Program-made: the position numbers and the translations under genes | In this document: one piece after another, positions 10,841-21,140 of the stretch | How positions within the stretch are numbered: the first letter of the stretch is position 1 | How the letters are laid out: every line of letters starts with the position of its first letter | Assembly (NCBI GenBank): GCA_036924285.1 | Contig: JAYKYS010000024.1 | Coordinates: 1 to 64,000 of the forward strand | From: Asterella californica | Lineage: Eukaryota; Streptophyta; Marchantiopsida; Marchantiales; Aytoniaceae | Direction: 5' to 3' | Length of the DNA: 64,000 nucleotides | Notes under the pieces: model-generated | The model's database searches: none | What the model was told of the DNA's origin: nothing | The model's input: only the letters and a program-made list of their open reading frames with translations

Positions 10841-11410
10841 CTCGATACAAAGATTCGTATGTAGTCGTTAGTACAGTTCATGTCTGTTTTCGAGCATGAG
10901 TTCAGAACCTTTGTACATACACCATGTTATAGAGGGCAAGATAAGCTTTCCAATAAGCTTGATATCTCCGAGAGATCAATTGTGAGGAGAGAGTTATGTC
11001 TTTCGGAAGTTAAGGGGGTTTTTCGGTATCAAATAGTGAGCTCTCGGGAAGGAGTTTACAGTCATTTTCATATTTTCAGTTTTTAGAGTTAGACCTTGAA
11101 ATCTTCCATGCTGATAGCTTGCAAGATAAGCTATCTAGGCACCCAAATCATGCGTGAATTGATCGAGTAGAACTGGAGTTATGGCATTCGAAGCGAAGGG
11201 GGGTCAAATCTGTTATATCGTTTGCTGAAGTAAAAGAGTGAAAGAATTACAGAATTCTTGAGAGGGTTATGTTCGATCTCTGAGGCTCAGGGTTGACAAG
11301 TTAAGCTTCTACTTAGTAATGTGAGAGATTGTTAAGCGAGAAGATAGTCGAGTGATAAAAAAGTGTCAAACAAACTATAGAGCGAGAGAGATGTATGACA
11401 GATCATCGTC
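10841..11410 (+). other. LTR-element leader
   Basis: About 570 bp of untranslated leader between the primer site and the first ORF. One 68-codon frame (10880-11086) is open but has no recognisable feature. Confidence 0.5.
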
Positions 11411-11875
11411 ATGGAAGGACAGCAAGAGTGGAAATTGAGGTTGAGCAAGATCCCTCAAGGCTATGCGGTGATAGTTACCGCTGATCTGGCGAAAGGAGAA
11501 TTTCGACTAGAATTTGAGGAAGAAACAGAGAGTAGTCGTAAGAACCAGGAGAAGAACTCGAGGTGCTTTTTGTGTGGAGAAGAAGGACATAAAGTGAGCA
11601 AGTGTCTTACAAAGAATAGACTTTTGCGTGAGCGAAGAGGGTTGGTCGACTTAAGCTTACACATAGGTCCTTCTTCCCCTAGACAAGCTGTCATTGACCC
11701 TACAACCTTTTGTCCTAGATGTGGAGTGGACGGGATTCCAGTTGAGCACGAGTGTAGCGCAGTGGTTGCTTTGCTAGAAACTGTAGCCGAAGGTCTGGAG
11801 AGAAGGTTGAGTGTAGAAACGGAACGAGTGAAGACCTCTAGCGAGGATGGAGATAGTCTATCACACGAGAGATAA
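11411..11875 (+). CDS. Accessory zinc-knuckle ORF upstream of gag
   Basis: Predicted 154 aa. It contains a CCHC zinc knuckle (C52-F-L-C55-GEEG-H60-KVSK-C65, the retroviral CX2CX4HX4C spacing). A second Cys/His cluster of different spacing follows (CPRCG...EHEC), so it may bind two metal ions. The N-terminus has an acidic stretch (FEEETESS). It sits between the leader and the main ORF, ends 135 bp before the main ATG, and is in a different frame (frame 2 versus frame 2 shifted by stops), so it would need its own translation start or splicing. A nucleic-acid-binding role, perhaps RNA packaging, is an inference from the zinc knuckle. Extra 5' ORFs are known in some plant gypsy lineages, but I do not recognise this one. 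Confidence 0.6.
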   Translation: MEGQQEWKLRLSKIPQGYAVIVTADLAKGEFRLEFEEETESSRKNQEKNSRCFLCGEEGHKVSKCLTKNRLLRERRGLVDLSLHIGPSSPRQAVIDPTTFCPRCGVDGIPVEHECSAVVALLETVAEGLERRLSVETERVKTSSEDGDSLSHER

Positions 11876-12010
11876 GATGACCATGAGGGTCAAACTTACT
11901 CCAACCTTTGGAGAGGAGAGAGCTCAATGGGGAAATTGTGGATTGCGGTGAAGTGCGATCTTCACATCTACAAGCAGTACCTCGAGTAAGAAGAAGAAAA
12001 GAAGAGAAGA

Positions 12011-15000
12011 ATGGGGAAACTTCCGGTGTTTTATGAAAAGGATGGAGAAGACGTGGAAGGATTTGTGAGAGACTTCAAAAGAGCATGCATTGGCAATGGA
12101 GATCGAAAGAAGAGCGAGTGGGTAGGGTTGATACCTGAATTTCTTGAGAGTTCTGCATTGACATGGTATGAGGATAGGAAGAAGAGAAGAGTAGTGGGGA
12201 CTCCAGATGATACTTGGGAAGTATTGACGGAGGCCTTAATTGAAACTTTTCTTCCTGATGAAAGTTACGAGAAGTTAATGGTGGAGGTAACTTACCTCAA
12301 ACAAGGAGAGAAAGAGAAAGTAAGGACTTATGCCGAGAGGGTGGAGAAATTAGAACAGAAGTTTCGGGTGGTTTTACGAAAGAGTGGAGATGTAGTAGAA
12401 CCAACGATGGTGGGCATTGGAGCAATGCTCACAAAGAATTTTATTGGGGGATTGAGGCCGGAGATTCGAACACAAGTGCGGTATGAGAGACCAACTTCGA
12501 AGGCTGATGCAGTGAAGATCGCAACTAGGATGGAAGAGAGTCTGGATGGAGACGACTTGCAACCAATGACTGTTGGGGCAGCATGTGGAGATGTGCAAGG
12601 GCCGAGCATGCCAACTCTGAAACCTGCGAGTGTTCCGACTGTTCGATTTCAAAATCTGACTCCGATAGCTCCTACTAGTGCGGTTACAGTCACTGTACCA
12701 TCTAGATCTGTTACTCACGACTTTCGTGATGAGTTGAAAAGTTTGACAGATTCTCTGGCAGATTTGAAGATCAATATGGTGAATTTGTTGCAACACCGGA
12801 GTCCAAATGTTGGAGGGGGCTCACGAGGTTATGGAAACTATCAGTCCAGAGGTAGACCACCGCAAGGATCACCCAGTAACTACACGAGCCAAGGATGTTT
12901 TACGTGCGGAGGATCACACTTCCAACGTAATTGTCCGAGTCGTAATGGTGGAACGGCGGATGGAGCTTCAACTTCACAAAGTAAGGACAAGGGTGTAGCA
13001 TGCATTGACATCTTGGAGCCGCGAGATGTACGAGAAGGTTTTCAGTCTGTAGAGCTGTTAGCTCAAGAGAGGAAGAGGATGAGGACGCATTTCGAGGAGG
13101 GAGAACCGGTCGTGATGGAAGATTCTCCAAGTCAAAATACTCGGAGTAGCAAATCTTCTTCAAAAACCAAAGAGCGACGGAAGAAATTGGGAAATACTGA
13201 TTTCACAATTTCAATGGAGCAATCAAAATACAATGTGGTGGAAGACGTGGGAAAACAACGAGCAAACATTACTGTGGGACAGTTGATTGCTCTGAATCCT
13301 TCGGTGAGGAAAGAACTTCGTAGCGGTCTAAGCTCCCGACGAGGTCGGAAGAAGAAGGTAAATCCTTCTACTGTCGGTGTGAGTGCTTTAGACGCTAGTG
13401 AAGGAGAGGTATGCAACAAGGCATCAAAAGTAGAGGCTCGTATCAATGGGAGAGATGTCTCTGATGTTCTTGTCGATGGAGGATCGGCAGTAAATGCCAT
13501 CTCGGAACGACTCATGAGGAAGTTGGATCTAGTACCAACGCGTCCTTCTAGTATCACGGTTGGCATGGCTAACAGACAGCGAGTTAGGCCATTGGGAGTG
13601 CTGGAGAGAGTTTGCGTGTCAGTAATGGGAGTGCAAGTAAACATGACATTTCAAATCTTGAAGGATTCAAGTTATGAAATGTTACTCGGAAGACCTTGGC
13701 TTCGAGCAGTACATGCAACGGATAACTGGCACAAAGGTTATTTACGCATCGGACCGAATCACCACCGGATCAAAGTTCCATTGCTCGGAGATCAAGTTGG
13801 GACGTCGGAATCGGATCGACCCACATCGGACTACTGGGAGTCAGAAGTTGTCGATACTACTTCTGATGTAGGTACCAATTCTTCAGATTCAGAATCTGAA
13901 AATACATCGTCAGAGGAGGAGTCTCTACGACTCATGGAAGAATTCCATGACGGTCCAGTATGTGGAGGACATTTCGCAGGCAAGTTGACGGCTCATAAGA
14001 TACTCAATGCGGGATATCACTGGAGGGGGATGTTTAGAGATTGCTTGACGTATTGTAAAACCTGTGATGTTTGTCAAGCTTTCTCTATCAAATCTAGTGT
14101 TTCCACTCCTCTTAGATCTATTCCGGTTCTTGGACCTTTCGAGGAATGGGGAATAGATTTTGTTGGGCCTTTGAATCGCACCCCTCGCAACAATAAGTAT
14201 ATTGTTGTAGCCACAGATTATCTTACGAAGTGGGTAGAAGCTAGACCTCTTGTAACTATTGGAGAAGTTGAGGTGGGTAGATTTCTGTACGAACGGATCA
14301 TAACTAGGTTTGGATGTCCTTTGGAGTTAGTTTCTGATAGGGGTCGAGAATTTGTGAGTGGCATGACTACTGCTATGTGCACCCACTTCTCCATTTCTCA
14401 GAGGGTTACTACTTCATATAAACCTAGTTCAAACGGTTTGGTAGAGAGGACAAACTTTACCTTGTGTCAGATGTTAGCAAAGGATGCTGACATGGAAGGG
14501 GCCAAACACAACTGGGACAAGCGTCTTCATGCGGTTCTATGGGAGTATCGAACAACAGTGAAGACATCTACGGGATATTCACCTTTCAAGATGGTGTATG
14601 GGTTGGAATCCAGATTACCGATCCAGTTCGACCTAACCACCTTTCAGACCTTACAAGCTGGATTAAAGAGAAAGGGTGGTCAAATAGCTGAGAAAGAGAG
14701 GAGAGAAACTTTGTTGGAGCTGGAGGAGAATAGAGACGATGCAGCTCAACGAATTGAGATGGCCCAACTACAACAGAAGAAGAGCTACGACAAGCGCTTG
14801 GCGAAGAACAAAACGAAGTTACAGCCATTTCAAAAGGGTGAGTGGGTGATGCTATGGGATGCTATTAGGCACAAGCGAGTTCAAAAGAAGTTCTTACGTC
14901 GATATTTTGGGCCTTTCATCATCTCCAAAGTGTGGAGTAATAACACCTATGATCTTCAAGAGAGAAGTGGTACGTTCTTCGACCGAGTGAACCACGACAA

Positions 15001-15055
15001 GTTGAAGAAGTTTCATCAACGTGATACTTCACTCCGAGGACGGAGTGAAAATTAA
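12011..15055 (+). CDS. Gag-protease-integrase polyprotein without RT/RNase H
   Basis: One uninterrupted 1014-codon ORF. Residues about 40-200 match a plant retrotransposon gag (TWYEDRKK, then FLPDESYEKL). A zinc knuckle is at C296-C299-H303-C308 (CX2CX3HX4C). The aspartic protease has active site V-D489-G-G-S and a LLGRPWL motif near 558-563. Integrase begins with an HHCC-type zinc-binding segment (H654 ... CKTCDVC). It has the complete catalytic triad D716 (WGIDFVGP), D776 (VSDRGREF), E812 (GLVERTN), spaced 59 and 35 residues, then a GPF-type C-terminal motif (RRYFGPFIISKV). About 90 residues, acidic and serine-rich, lie between protease and integrase where some 500-600 residues of RT and RNase H would be expected. 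The junction is in frame. The protein could assemble particles and integrate DNA, but not copy RNA. Confidence 0.92.
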   Translation: MGKLPVFYEKDGEDVEGFVRDFKRACIGNGDRKKSEWVGLIPEFLESSALTWYEDRKKRRVVGTPDDTWEVLTEALIETFLPDESYEKLMVEVTYLKQGEKEKVRTYAERVEKLEQKFRVVLRKSGDVVEPTMVGIGAMLTKNFIGGLRPEIRTQVRYERPTSKADAVKIATRMEESLDGDDLQPMTVGAACGDVQGPSMPTLKPASVPTVRFQNLTPIAPTSAVTVTVPSRSVTHDFRDELKSLTDSLADLKINMVNLLQHRSPNVGGGSRGYGNYQSRGRPPQGSPSNYTSQGCFTCGGSHFQRNCPSRNGGTADGASTSQSKDKGVACIDILEPRDVREGFQSVELLAQERKRMRTHFEEGEPVVMEDSPSQNTRSSKSSSKTKERRKKLGNTDFTISMEQSKYNVVEDVGKQRANITVGQLIALNPSVRKELRSGLSSRRGRKKKVNPSTVGVSALDASEGEVCNKASKVEARINGRDVSDVLVDGGSAVNAISERLMRKLDLVPTRPSSITVGMANRQRVRPLGVLERVCVSVMGVQVNMTFQILKDSSYEMLLGRPWLRAVHATDNWHKGYLRIGPNHHRIKVPLLGDQVGTSESDRPTSDYWESEVVDTTSDVGTNSSDSESENTSSEEESLRLMEEFHDGPVCGGHFAGKLTAHKILNAGYHWRGMFRDCLTYCKTCDVCQAFSIKSSVSTPLRSIPVLGPFEEWGIDFVGPLNRTPRNNKYIVVATDYLTKWVEARPLVTIGEVEVGRFLYERIITRFGCPLELVSDRGREFVSGMTTAMCTHFSISQRVTTSYKPSSNGLVERTNFTLCQMLAKDADMEGAKHNWDKRLHAVLWEYRTTVKTSTGYSPFKMVYGLESRLPIQFDLTTFQTLQAGLKRKGGQIAEKERRETLLELEENRDDAAQRIEMAQLQQKKSYDKRLAKNKTKLQPFQKGEWVMLWDAIRHKRVQKKFLRRYFGPFIISKVWSNNTYDLQERSGTFFDRVNHDKLKKFHQRDTSLRGRSEN

Positions 15056-15068
15056 GTCTGGGGGTAAA
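15056..15068 (+). other. Polypurine tract region
   Basis: GTCTGGGGGTAAA lies immediately before the 3' LTR, a G-rich tract in the position used to prime plus-strand synthesis; plant gypsy elements often have AAGTCTGGGGG here. Confidence 0.65.
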
Positions 15069-15868
15069 TGTCACGTCACAAGTATCCCATTATTTGTGTG
15101 CATGTTTATATAAGTTTCATTAGGTATGACTATCTTATAGGTTACTCTAGTTCGAAGATCTAAATCTAGAGTGATCAAAACTAGCCATAACTAGCGGAGA
15201 TAGTTATAACTAAGTTGGAGAAACTATTAGAGGTTCCACTATGACACTATGTGACAAGTGCGGAGCTCTAAATATGCTTCTCAAAAGTATGTAACTTTGT
15301 TGACCATCGTTGATTGGATGCATGATGGAAAGTCATGCACAAAGATCTAAAGATGCTCCTCAAAAGACGTATTAGTTTGTTGTCGCCTTCCGATTGGATA
15401 GGGTGGAAAGTTAACACTTTACAAAAGCTAAAGTAGGAGAATCTCTTACTTTTGTAAAGTAGAACAAGTAATGTGTGTGCTATTCTTAAAGGCTTAGTAG
15501 CCTTTAGAAGTTTTACTATTTTGGATTGCGCACTTACCATGAGGTAACGTAACTTAGTGAAAGTTACCACGGTAAGAAGTTGTAGAGTATATAAGGAGGA
15601 GTTGAGAAGGTGGAAGACACTCTCATTTTCCTGACTGTAAGTAAAGTGAGCATTGGAGACCTTGGGAGTCCTTGAGTATTTTGCGATGTAATGTTGAGAG
15701 CGGGATTAGAACTTGTGTGCAGGAACGCTATTAGAGGTACCGATGTGACCATACGGGTCAGAGAGTTGAGTGAAGTGAGCATGGGTGTACTTAAATCTTT
15801 GTAATTAGGGTGCACTAGTAATCCTAGTCATCTGAGGTACCCCTGGGTGAGAGACAGGCCGGCTTACA
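15069..15868 (+). repeat. 3' LTR
   Basis: 800 bp, same ends and length as the 5' LTR, with one base difference found (C at 15529). Followed directly by the target duplication and the resumed repeat. Confidence 0.95.
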
Positions 15869-16084
15869 GAACAAAACCAAGAAGGATCATATTAACTTTC
15901 GAAAGCTTTGCTTTCTAGCTTCTGTAACTCTTCCAGGCTTGCATCTACATGTACGTATATAACACTCTAGCATCAAGAGAGAATCATCCACAAAGAATCT
16001 CATCAATTGACTCCTCTCAACTCCTAAAGTACAAGCTTAGGGAACTTTTCATCAAGTACTGCACTCCACTTGTCCCTCGTGAAT
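15869..16084 (+). repeat. Right half of the interrupted repeat
   Basis: Continuation of 9871-10019. Matches R 60380-60600 and, inverted, 23400-23640. Confidence 0.75.
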
Positions 16085-16985
16085 CGGCGTAATAATCGAG
16101 TGGTGGAGATTGACAGCGGAAAGTGGCTCGACTTTCCGGACTCTAACCACAGTGCGCATGGTCTACTCGTCCACACAGACTCACGGAATGCTCTTTGATC
16201 ATGCCCGAACAGCGAATATTGCTCGTGATACTTGCACCTGCTAACCCAAATAAAGTATACCCACAGGTCCTCCAATCCTAGGTTGAGATCTAGAGCAACA
16301 AAGTAGACTGAATAAAGAACACATTTCAAACCAACCCGGGTCTAATCACTTTATAAAAGACGAGCCTTTCTTGTTGGACTCAAAGTTCCGGCAACACCCA
16401 CAATCTCTTGCGTTAATGTCCTCTGGGAGCGAGAGATCTTTGGTTATATTTTCTTTCGCTTCGCCTTTATGTTAAGTCACTGGAAGACTCTTACATATAG
16501 GAGCTAATCGCATCCGATGCGCTGTTACCGGCTATCGTATAGTAGATCTCAAAGTAAACTATTGGACAGGTCTGACCAAGTCCACATGATACTAAAGCAC
16601 ATTTTAAGATCCATAGACGCGAACCTAGGAGTGAACACGAGCCTCGATATCGTTTCCTGTTTATCGAATGAGACAGTTGAATAGCTGCTGGTGAGGTCAT
16701 TCCTATTTACTTTATCGTGCCCGCGGAGAAATCGTAACGATAAGATAAAAGCTGTGGTCCACACGCTGTGACTTTGTGGCCCAAAGGAAGGTTCAAAGTT
16801 GCTCCCTGCATCACGTGGACTCTAATTCTATGATTTTCTGAGAATCTAGGCCACTAGCCATGCTACGCATGTCCCAGAGCGCTAGACAATGCATTGCTGC
16901 AGTATAAGCATGTTATAGTGCGATGTGAAGTGGGTACGAATATGTAGATTTTCTACCCAGTAGACTTCGAATGTTCAGAGTTTCA
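16085..16985 (+). repeat. Dispersed repeat module X, copy 2
   Basis: Longer relative of 9192-9870, matching R 60605-61490 nearly throughout. Frames of about 70-100 codons on the minus strand recur in R only because the DNA is duplicated. Confidence 0.65.
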
Positions 16986-17339
16986 AGCATGTTAATCATA
17001 CCCACTTAGTTCTTCGGTTCTGTTCTGTTCTTGTCTGTCTCTGGCTCGCTCCTGCCATATCTTCTATATCGATCTTAGAGTGCTCATCGCGTTGGCCCAA
17101 ACCTCCTTTCTTTTTTGACTAGAATCTTCTTTTAGGGTCGCACACAACGACTTCACAACCTCCGCAATGATCCTGGCTGTTGGACGATCAGAGTGCGTGT
17201 TCCAGAAGATTCTATCCGTCCTCTCCCCCCATGCAACTTGAGTGTGCTCTGTGAGTAAATGAAGAAGGGAGGGGTCTTTATCTCTAGTCGTCAATGCCTT
17301 GTCTATCGTCGTTAAGAGACTACTGCCTTCAGTGTAGTT

Positions 17340-17520
17340 CAGACCTCCCGTTAGTACATGGAGATTGAACCTTCCCTATCTTGTCTTTGTCGCCGGGTAG
17401 TCCCAGAAAACATGTTCTATCGTCTCCTCCGCCTCACAGCCTTTCGTGCATTTCCCTTCTCTTATTTTCATCTGTAGAGCCCTCTGATTCGTGAAGAAAC
17501 CCCAGTTTAGGAGCCTCCAC
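17340..17520 (-). pseudogene. LINE ORF2 C-terminal zinc-knuckle-like segment
   Basis: Minus-strand translation gives a fragment like K-C-x-x-G-x-E-A-E-E-T-I-E-H-V-F-W-D, the zf-RVT region of plant L1 ORF2. The R copy (61664-61984) is better: C-A-E-G-Y-E-A-E-E-T-I-E-H-V-F-W-D-C. Both are separated from the RT part by frame breaks. Confidence 0.6.
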
Positions 17521-17782
17521 ACCCACAGATTGGTCCTCATTGTGCCCCGACTGCCAAATCTTTCTCCATCAATTCCTCCACTCCTCCACCGGGCTAGAAA
17601 TACCTCACCTTGTGTTGTATCTCAACGTTTGGGGGCCTAGTCGGTAGGAGACCTTTCCAGGTTCGAAGGTCTTGCTTCCATCCATTCTTTTCTTGAGTTC
17701 CTATCTTCCAGCCCCAGCTTCATGCTCTCTTGTAGTCCCCCAGAAATCACCTGTATTCCCCCTACCCACCTCGTGCACTTTT

Positions 17783-18478
17783 CTATAGCAGTACCCCCAC
17801 CATCTCCAGGTTAGTATAGCTCCTGTTCAGCGAAGCCCCCCTCATCGAGTCCTGGAGATCCTTCAGCTTAAGTGCATTTAGAGAGTATAGCTTGTCCCTT
17901 TTGACTCCTCTTAGGGCCTCTCTCTTATCTTGTGCTTCTATTTGCTCGCTTTTCTGCCATAGCTCCACCACAACCGTAGCGGGCAGGTTTCCTGGTAGTT
18001 GGTCCCTCTTGCTGTCGAAGACCAGTCTCCCCGCTACCTCTTGCCAGCATTTGATCATGGTGTTCAGCGTCAGAAGGTTGCGGGTTCTTAGCCCGGGGAG
18101 CATTAGCAGACACTCCTCTAGTGTCCACTCCGCCACCGTCTTCTTGTACTTTCCTTTCTGTACGTTCTCTTTAATTATTCTCCATCTAGCGATGTTCACC
18201 CAGTCTTGGCTGCCTCCATTGAGGATCTTCGTCAGGTATTTTATTTTTTGAGCTTGGGCCACCATTCGGAAAGGGGTGATCCCCAGCCCCCCTTCGCATT
18301 TGGGCTTCGTTAGTGTGTCCCAGGCCACCATAGAGGTTTTGGCCTTCCTTTCAGGGTTCCTACCCCACAAGAAAGCACGGCAGACGTCCTCCATCCTCTT
18401 GAAGCCAGCCACCGAGCACTCCGTGCTCGTTAGTTGATAAGCCGGGATGGCTCGGAGAACATGCGTCAGCAGCACCAT
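17783..18478 (-). pseudogene. LINE ORF2, post-RT segment
   Basis: 231-codon open piece with HVLRAIPAYQL, CRAFLWGRNPERKAK, VAWDTLTKPKCEGGLGITPF, the highly conserved region that follows RT in plant L1 ORF2. It is in a different frame from the RT piece at 18488-18943; ten bases separate the two, so one small indel split a single gene. Confidence 0.75.
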
Positions 18479-18487
18479 GCGGCTCGG

Positions 18488-19159
18488 TCAGGACAGCAGC
18501 CTATTAGACCAATGCTGAAGCCGCTTTTGAAGTCTCACCACTAATGCCTCCTCCATCTGCATCTCCGTCAAGTTCTTCCCTATCCAGGTGCTCATGTATT
18601 TGACCATCTGGGCCGGTCTCGCTATCAGGCACCCGGAGCAGTCCAGCCAGCTAGGGACCTCATCCATCCCCATGAGGATTACCATAGTCTTCGTCAGGTT
18701 CAGAGAGGCCTTGGACACTTCCTCGTACCTACGGATCACATCTTGAGTGGTCTTAAAGTACTCTTCCGACTCCTCGATAACGAGCCCCGTATCGTCCGCG
18801 AACAGCTGATGTAGCAGAGAGGTCCCTTCTCTTGTTCTTAGACCCTCAATCACCCCTTGTTCCTTTGCCTTCTTCAGCATGTTCATCAAAGGCTGGGTCG
18901 CAATGACGAACAGGAAAGGGACAACCGAGCATCCTTGCCACACCTCCTTCCCAGCGCAAACCCCTTAGTGAACCCTCCATTCATATGCACTTTCAACCGG
19001 CCATCCTCTGACAGCCCTTTCAGTAGCTCCACGAAATGTCCATCAAACCTCATGCTCTCCACAGTCTCCCCTAGGTATGTTTGTGACACCCTATCGTAGG
19101 CCTTTGTGAAGTCAATTTTTAGGAACAGAGAGGGCCACTTCTTCGCTTCTGCCGCCTCC
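18488..19159 (-). pseudogene. LINE ORF2, RT palm/fingers segment
   Basis: Contains the catalytic box LFADDTGLVIEE (F-A-D-D) in the piece 18488-18943, preceded in another frame (18886-19159) by the D-F-T-K-A-Y-D-R-V region. An in-frame TAG near 19159 corresponds to a CAG (Gln) in the R copy, so a nonsense mutation ends the upstream piece. Confidence 0.75.
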
Positions 19160-20649
19160 TATCCTAACTTGAAGCTTAGAATGTTATCGTAGATGTCTCT
19201 ATCTTGAATAAAGCCCGTCTGTTGCTCATCCACGATGTTTCCTATTACCGTTTTCAGCCTCTCCGCCAATAGCTTGCTCAGAACCTTGTATGTAGCAGTG
19301 AGCAAGGATATCGATCTCCAATTCTCCAAGTCATGCTTAACTCCCCCTTTCAAAATTAGCTTGATGACTCCTTGCAGGGTCTTGTCGTCTATTTTGTTCG
19401 TCTTCCAGAACTCATGGACCATCGTCGAGCACTCCTCTCTTATAAAGGGCCAGCACACCTGTAACATTTTGTACGTAACCCCGTCCAAACCTAGGGATTT
19501 CTCCTGGGGGAAGCCCAGGACAACCCCCTCTATTTCTTCTATCGTGGGAGGGGCCGTTAGCCTAGCATTCTCTTCTGCCGTCACCCATTTGGAAGTAAGT
19601 TCCAGAATACCCTTCCTCTTAGTCTGGTTCATAGTTACCTCCTCATATTCCTTGTATAAGTCAGTGTAGTACTGATTAATCCTCTGCAAAATTTTGGCGT
19701 GGTCTTCCGATATTCTCCCATCCTCCATGGTCACCCCCTTCAGGGCCTCTCTCCCATGTTTAGCCTTGAGTTGTCCGAAAAAATAACGAGAGGGCGCTTC
19801 TCCTTCCTTCAACCACTTTATCCGGCTCCTCTTCTGCCACAACACCACGTCTTGGTGCTCCCTCCTCCTTAGTTTCTCCTCTGCTCCCCGCAACCTGACT
19901 TCCGAGCTGTCTTCCCTAGCCTGGATTCTCAATATTCCACCTCCATAGCAGCTCGAGGTGGTTCCCTCAGCCCCGCCGTCCTTTTCTCTTCCACCAAGAT
20001 TCTCCTGATTTGAGCCCACTCCACTATCCACTTCGTTCATAGGGTCCCTTCCCTTCCTTTGCTGTTCTCTCCAGGCAGTCTGCACTCTTGCTTTGATTCT
20101 CGGTTTCTTCATCATGGTAGCTTCCATTTTAAAGTACGTGGATTTTTTAATCCTCGGTCTTCCATCTTTCTCCTTTAGCTTAATGGTTACTGTCACCGAG
20201 ATGTGGTCTGAGAGCGTCTGCCTCCCATCATGCACGATTTTTGTAACTCTGGCACACCATTCCGCGTTGTCATTAAGGTAACACCGGTCCAGCCTTGCCT
20301 GATCGAGCCTTTCTCCCGTCTTAACTTGTCGAGTAAAAATCGGGCCCTCCCTGCTGAGAGCGCAGAAAAGCGCGTCCACCAGGTCAGAATGTAGAAGGTT
20401 ATTCCTCCAAAATCTAAGCTCGCTGCCATGTACAAGAGGAGATGAGCCGAGGCTGTCGTCAAGTAACTTGACCATATTCCACTCCCCCAGCACCCATCTC
20501 CCCTCTGTCCTTGTGCCTAGCCATTCCCACAAACCCCTCCTCCCTTCTCTCCTATTCGGGGTATATATAGAGACGACTTCGATTGACCCTATATCCAAGT
20601 CGAAAATCCCCCAAGCCGCCGAGCCTTTTCCGTGGACCCCTTGACCCAT
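19159..20649 (-). pseudogene. LINE ORF2, endonuclease plus N-terminal RT
   Basis: 496-codon open piece. The N-terminal part is the C-terminal half of an APE-like endonuclease: LGEWNM replaces the usual GDFN, then RLDQARLDRCYLN and SDHISVTV (the catalytic SDH). The C-terminal part is RT: GLDGVTYKMLQ, NWRSISLLTATYKVLSKLLAERL, QTGFIQDRDIYDNIL. It is cut off by the stop at 19159. The endonuclease N-terminus lies upstream (about 20650-20950) in broken frames. Confidence 0.8.
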
Positions 20650-21140
20650 AATGGGTAGGTGTTCTCTAATGAGTAGGGCCGCTCCTCCCTCCCTCCCCCC
20701 CCCTCCCCCTCCATATAATCGACTATTCTAGTCCCCCTGGTAGCAGGGACTTCAGATTTGTCTCAAGTCTTTGCTCTTCCGTTTTAAGCTCCTATAAGGC
20801 AATGATGTCAGCTTGATGTTTCTCTCTCTCTAGCCACCTGCGCAGGATGGTAACGCGATGCGGGTCGCCAAGTCCGCTAACATTCCAGGTTGTTATTTTA
20901 AGTGTGCACTGCATCTTGTAACTAATTTGTATCGGTCTCCCCTTGTTTGTCCATTACGCGTCTCCTCTACTTGGTATCATTCATAGAAGCCAATAGGCTC
21001 CATGCCCTCGACTGATTCTCTTTTTTTTGTCGACTTCTCTTTGTTTACCGTTGGCTTCCTGATGCTCCCCCCCAGTGACTTCGCCTGTGCCGCTGTCGCC
21101 TTCGATGTCATCTCCTTTCTCGTCCCCCTCCTGCTGCCAA

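Larger units (their letters stand above)
10020..15868 (+). mobile_element. Ty3/gypsy LTR retrotransposon lacking RT and RNase H
   Basis: Complete 5849-bp element with two 800-bp LTRs (TG...CA), primer-binding site, two ORFs and a polypurine tract. The target duplication is GAAC (10016-10019 and 15869-15872), or AGAAC if the LTR ends one base earlier. Two paralogous empty sites (60378-60387 and 23634-23657 on the minus strand) confirm the insertion. The LTRs differ at one position that I found (T at 10480, C at 15529), so the insertion is very recent. The long ORF runs gag-protease-integrase with no reverse transcriptase or RNase H between them. The element is therefore non-autonomous and was mobilised in trans. 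The order PR-INT with polymerase deleted, the DGGS protease site and the tRNA-Asp-like primer site point to a plant Tat/Athila-like lineage (inference). Confidence 0.93.
3618..19483. repeat. Large segmental duplication, copy L
   Basis: Direct copy of 55294-64000, recognisable from the sequence shared at 3618-3731 and 55294-55410 through to the LINE segment at about 19.48 kb, which matches the window end. L is longer because it holds Mutator-like element B, a MITE at 8211-8579 and the LTR retrotransposon. Divergence by eye is several percent with many small indels. Its decayed gene, mosaic repeats and LINE are annotated separately. Confidence 0.85.
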
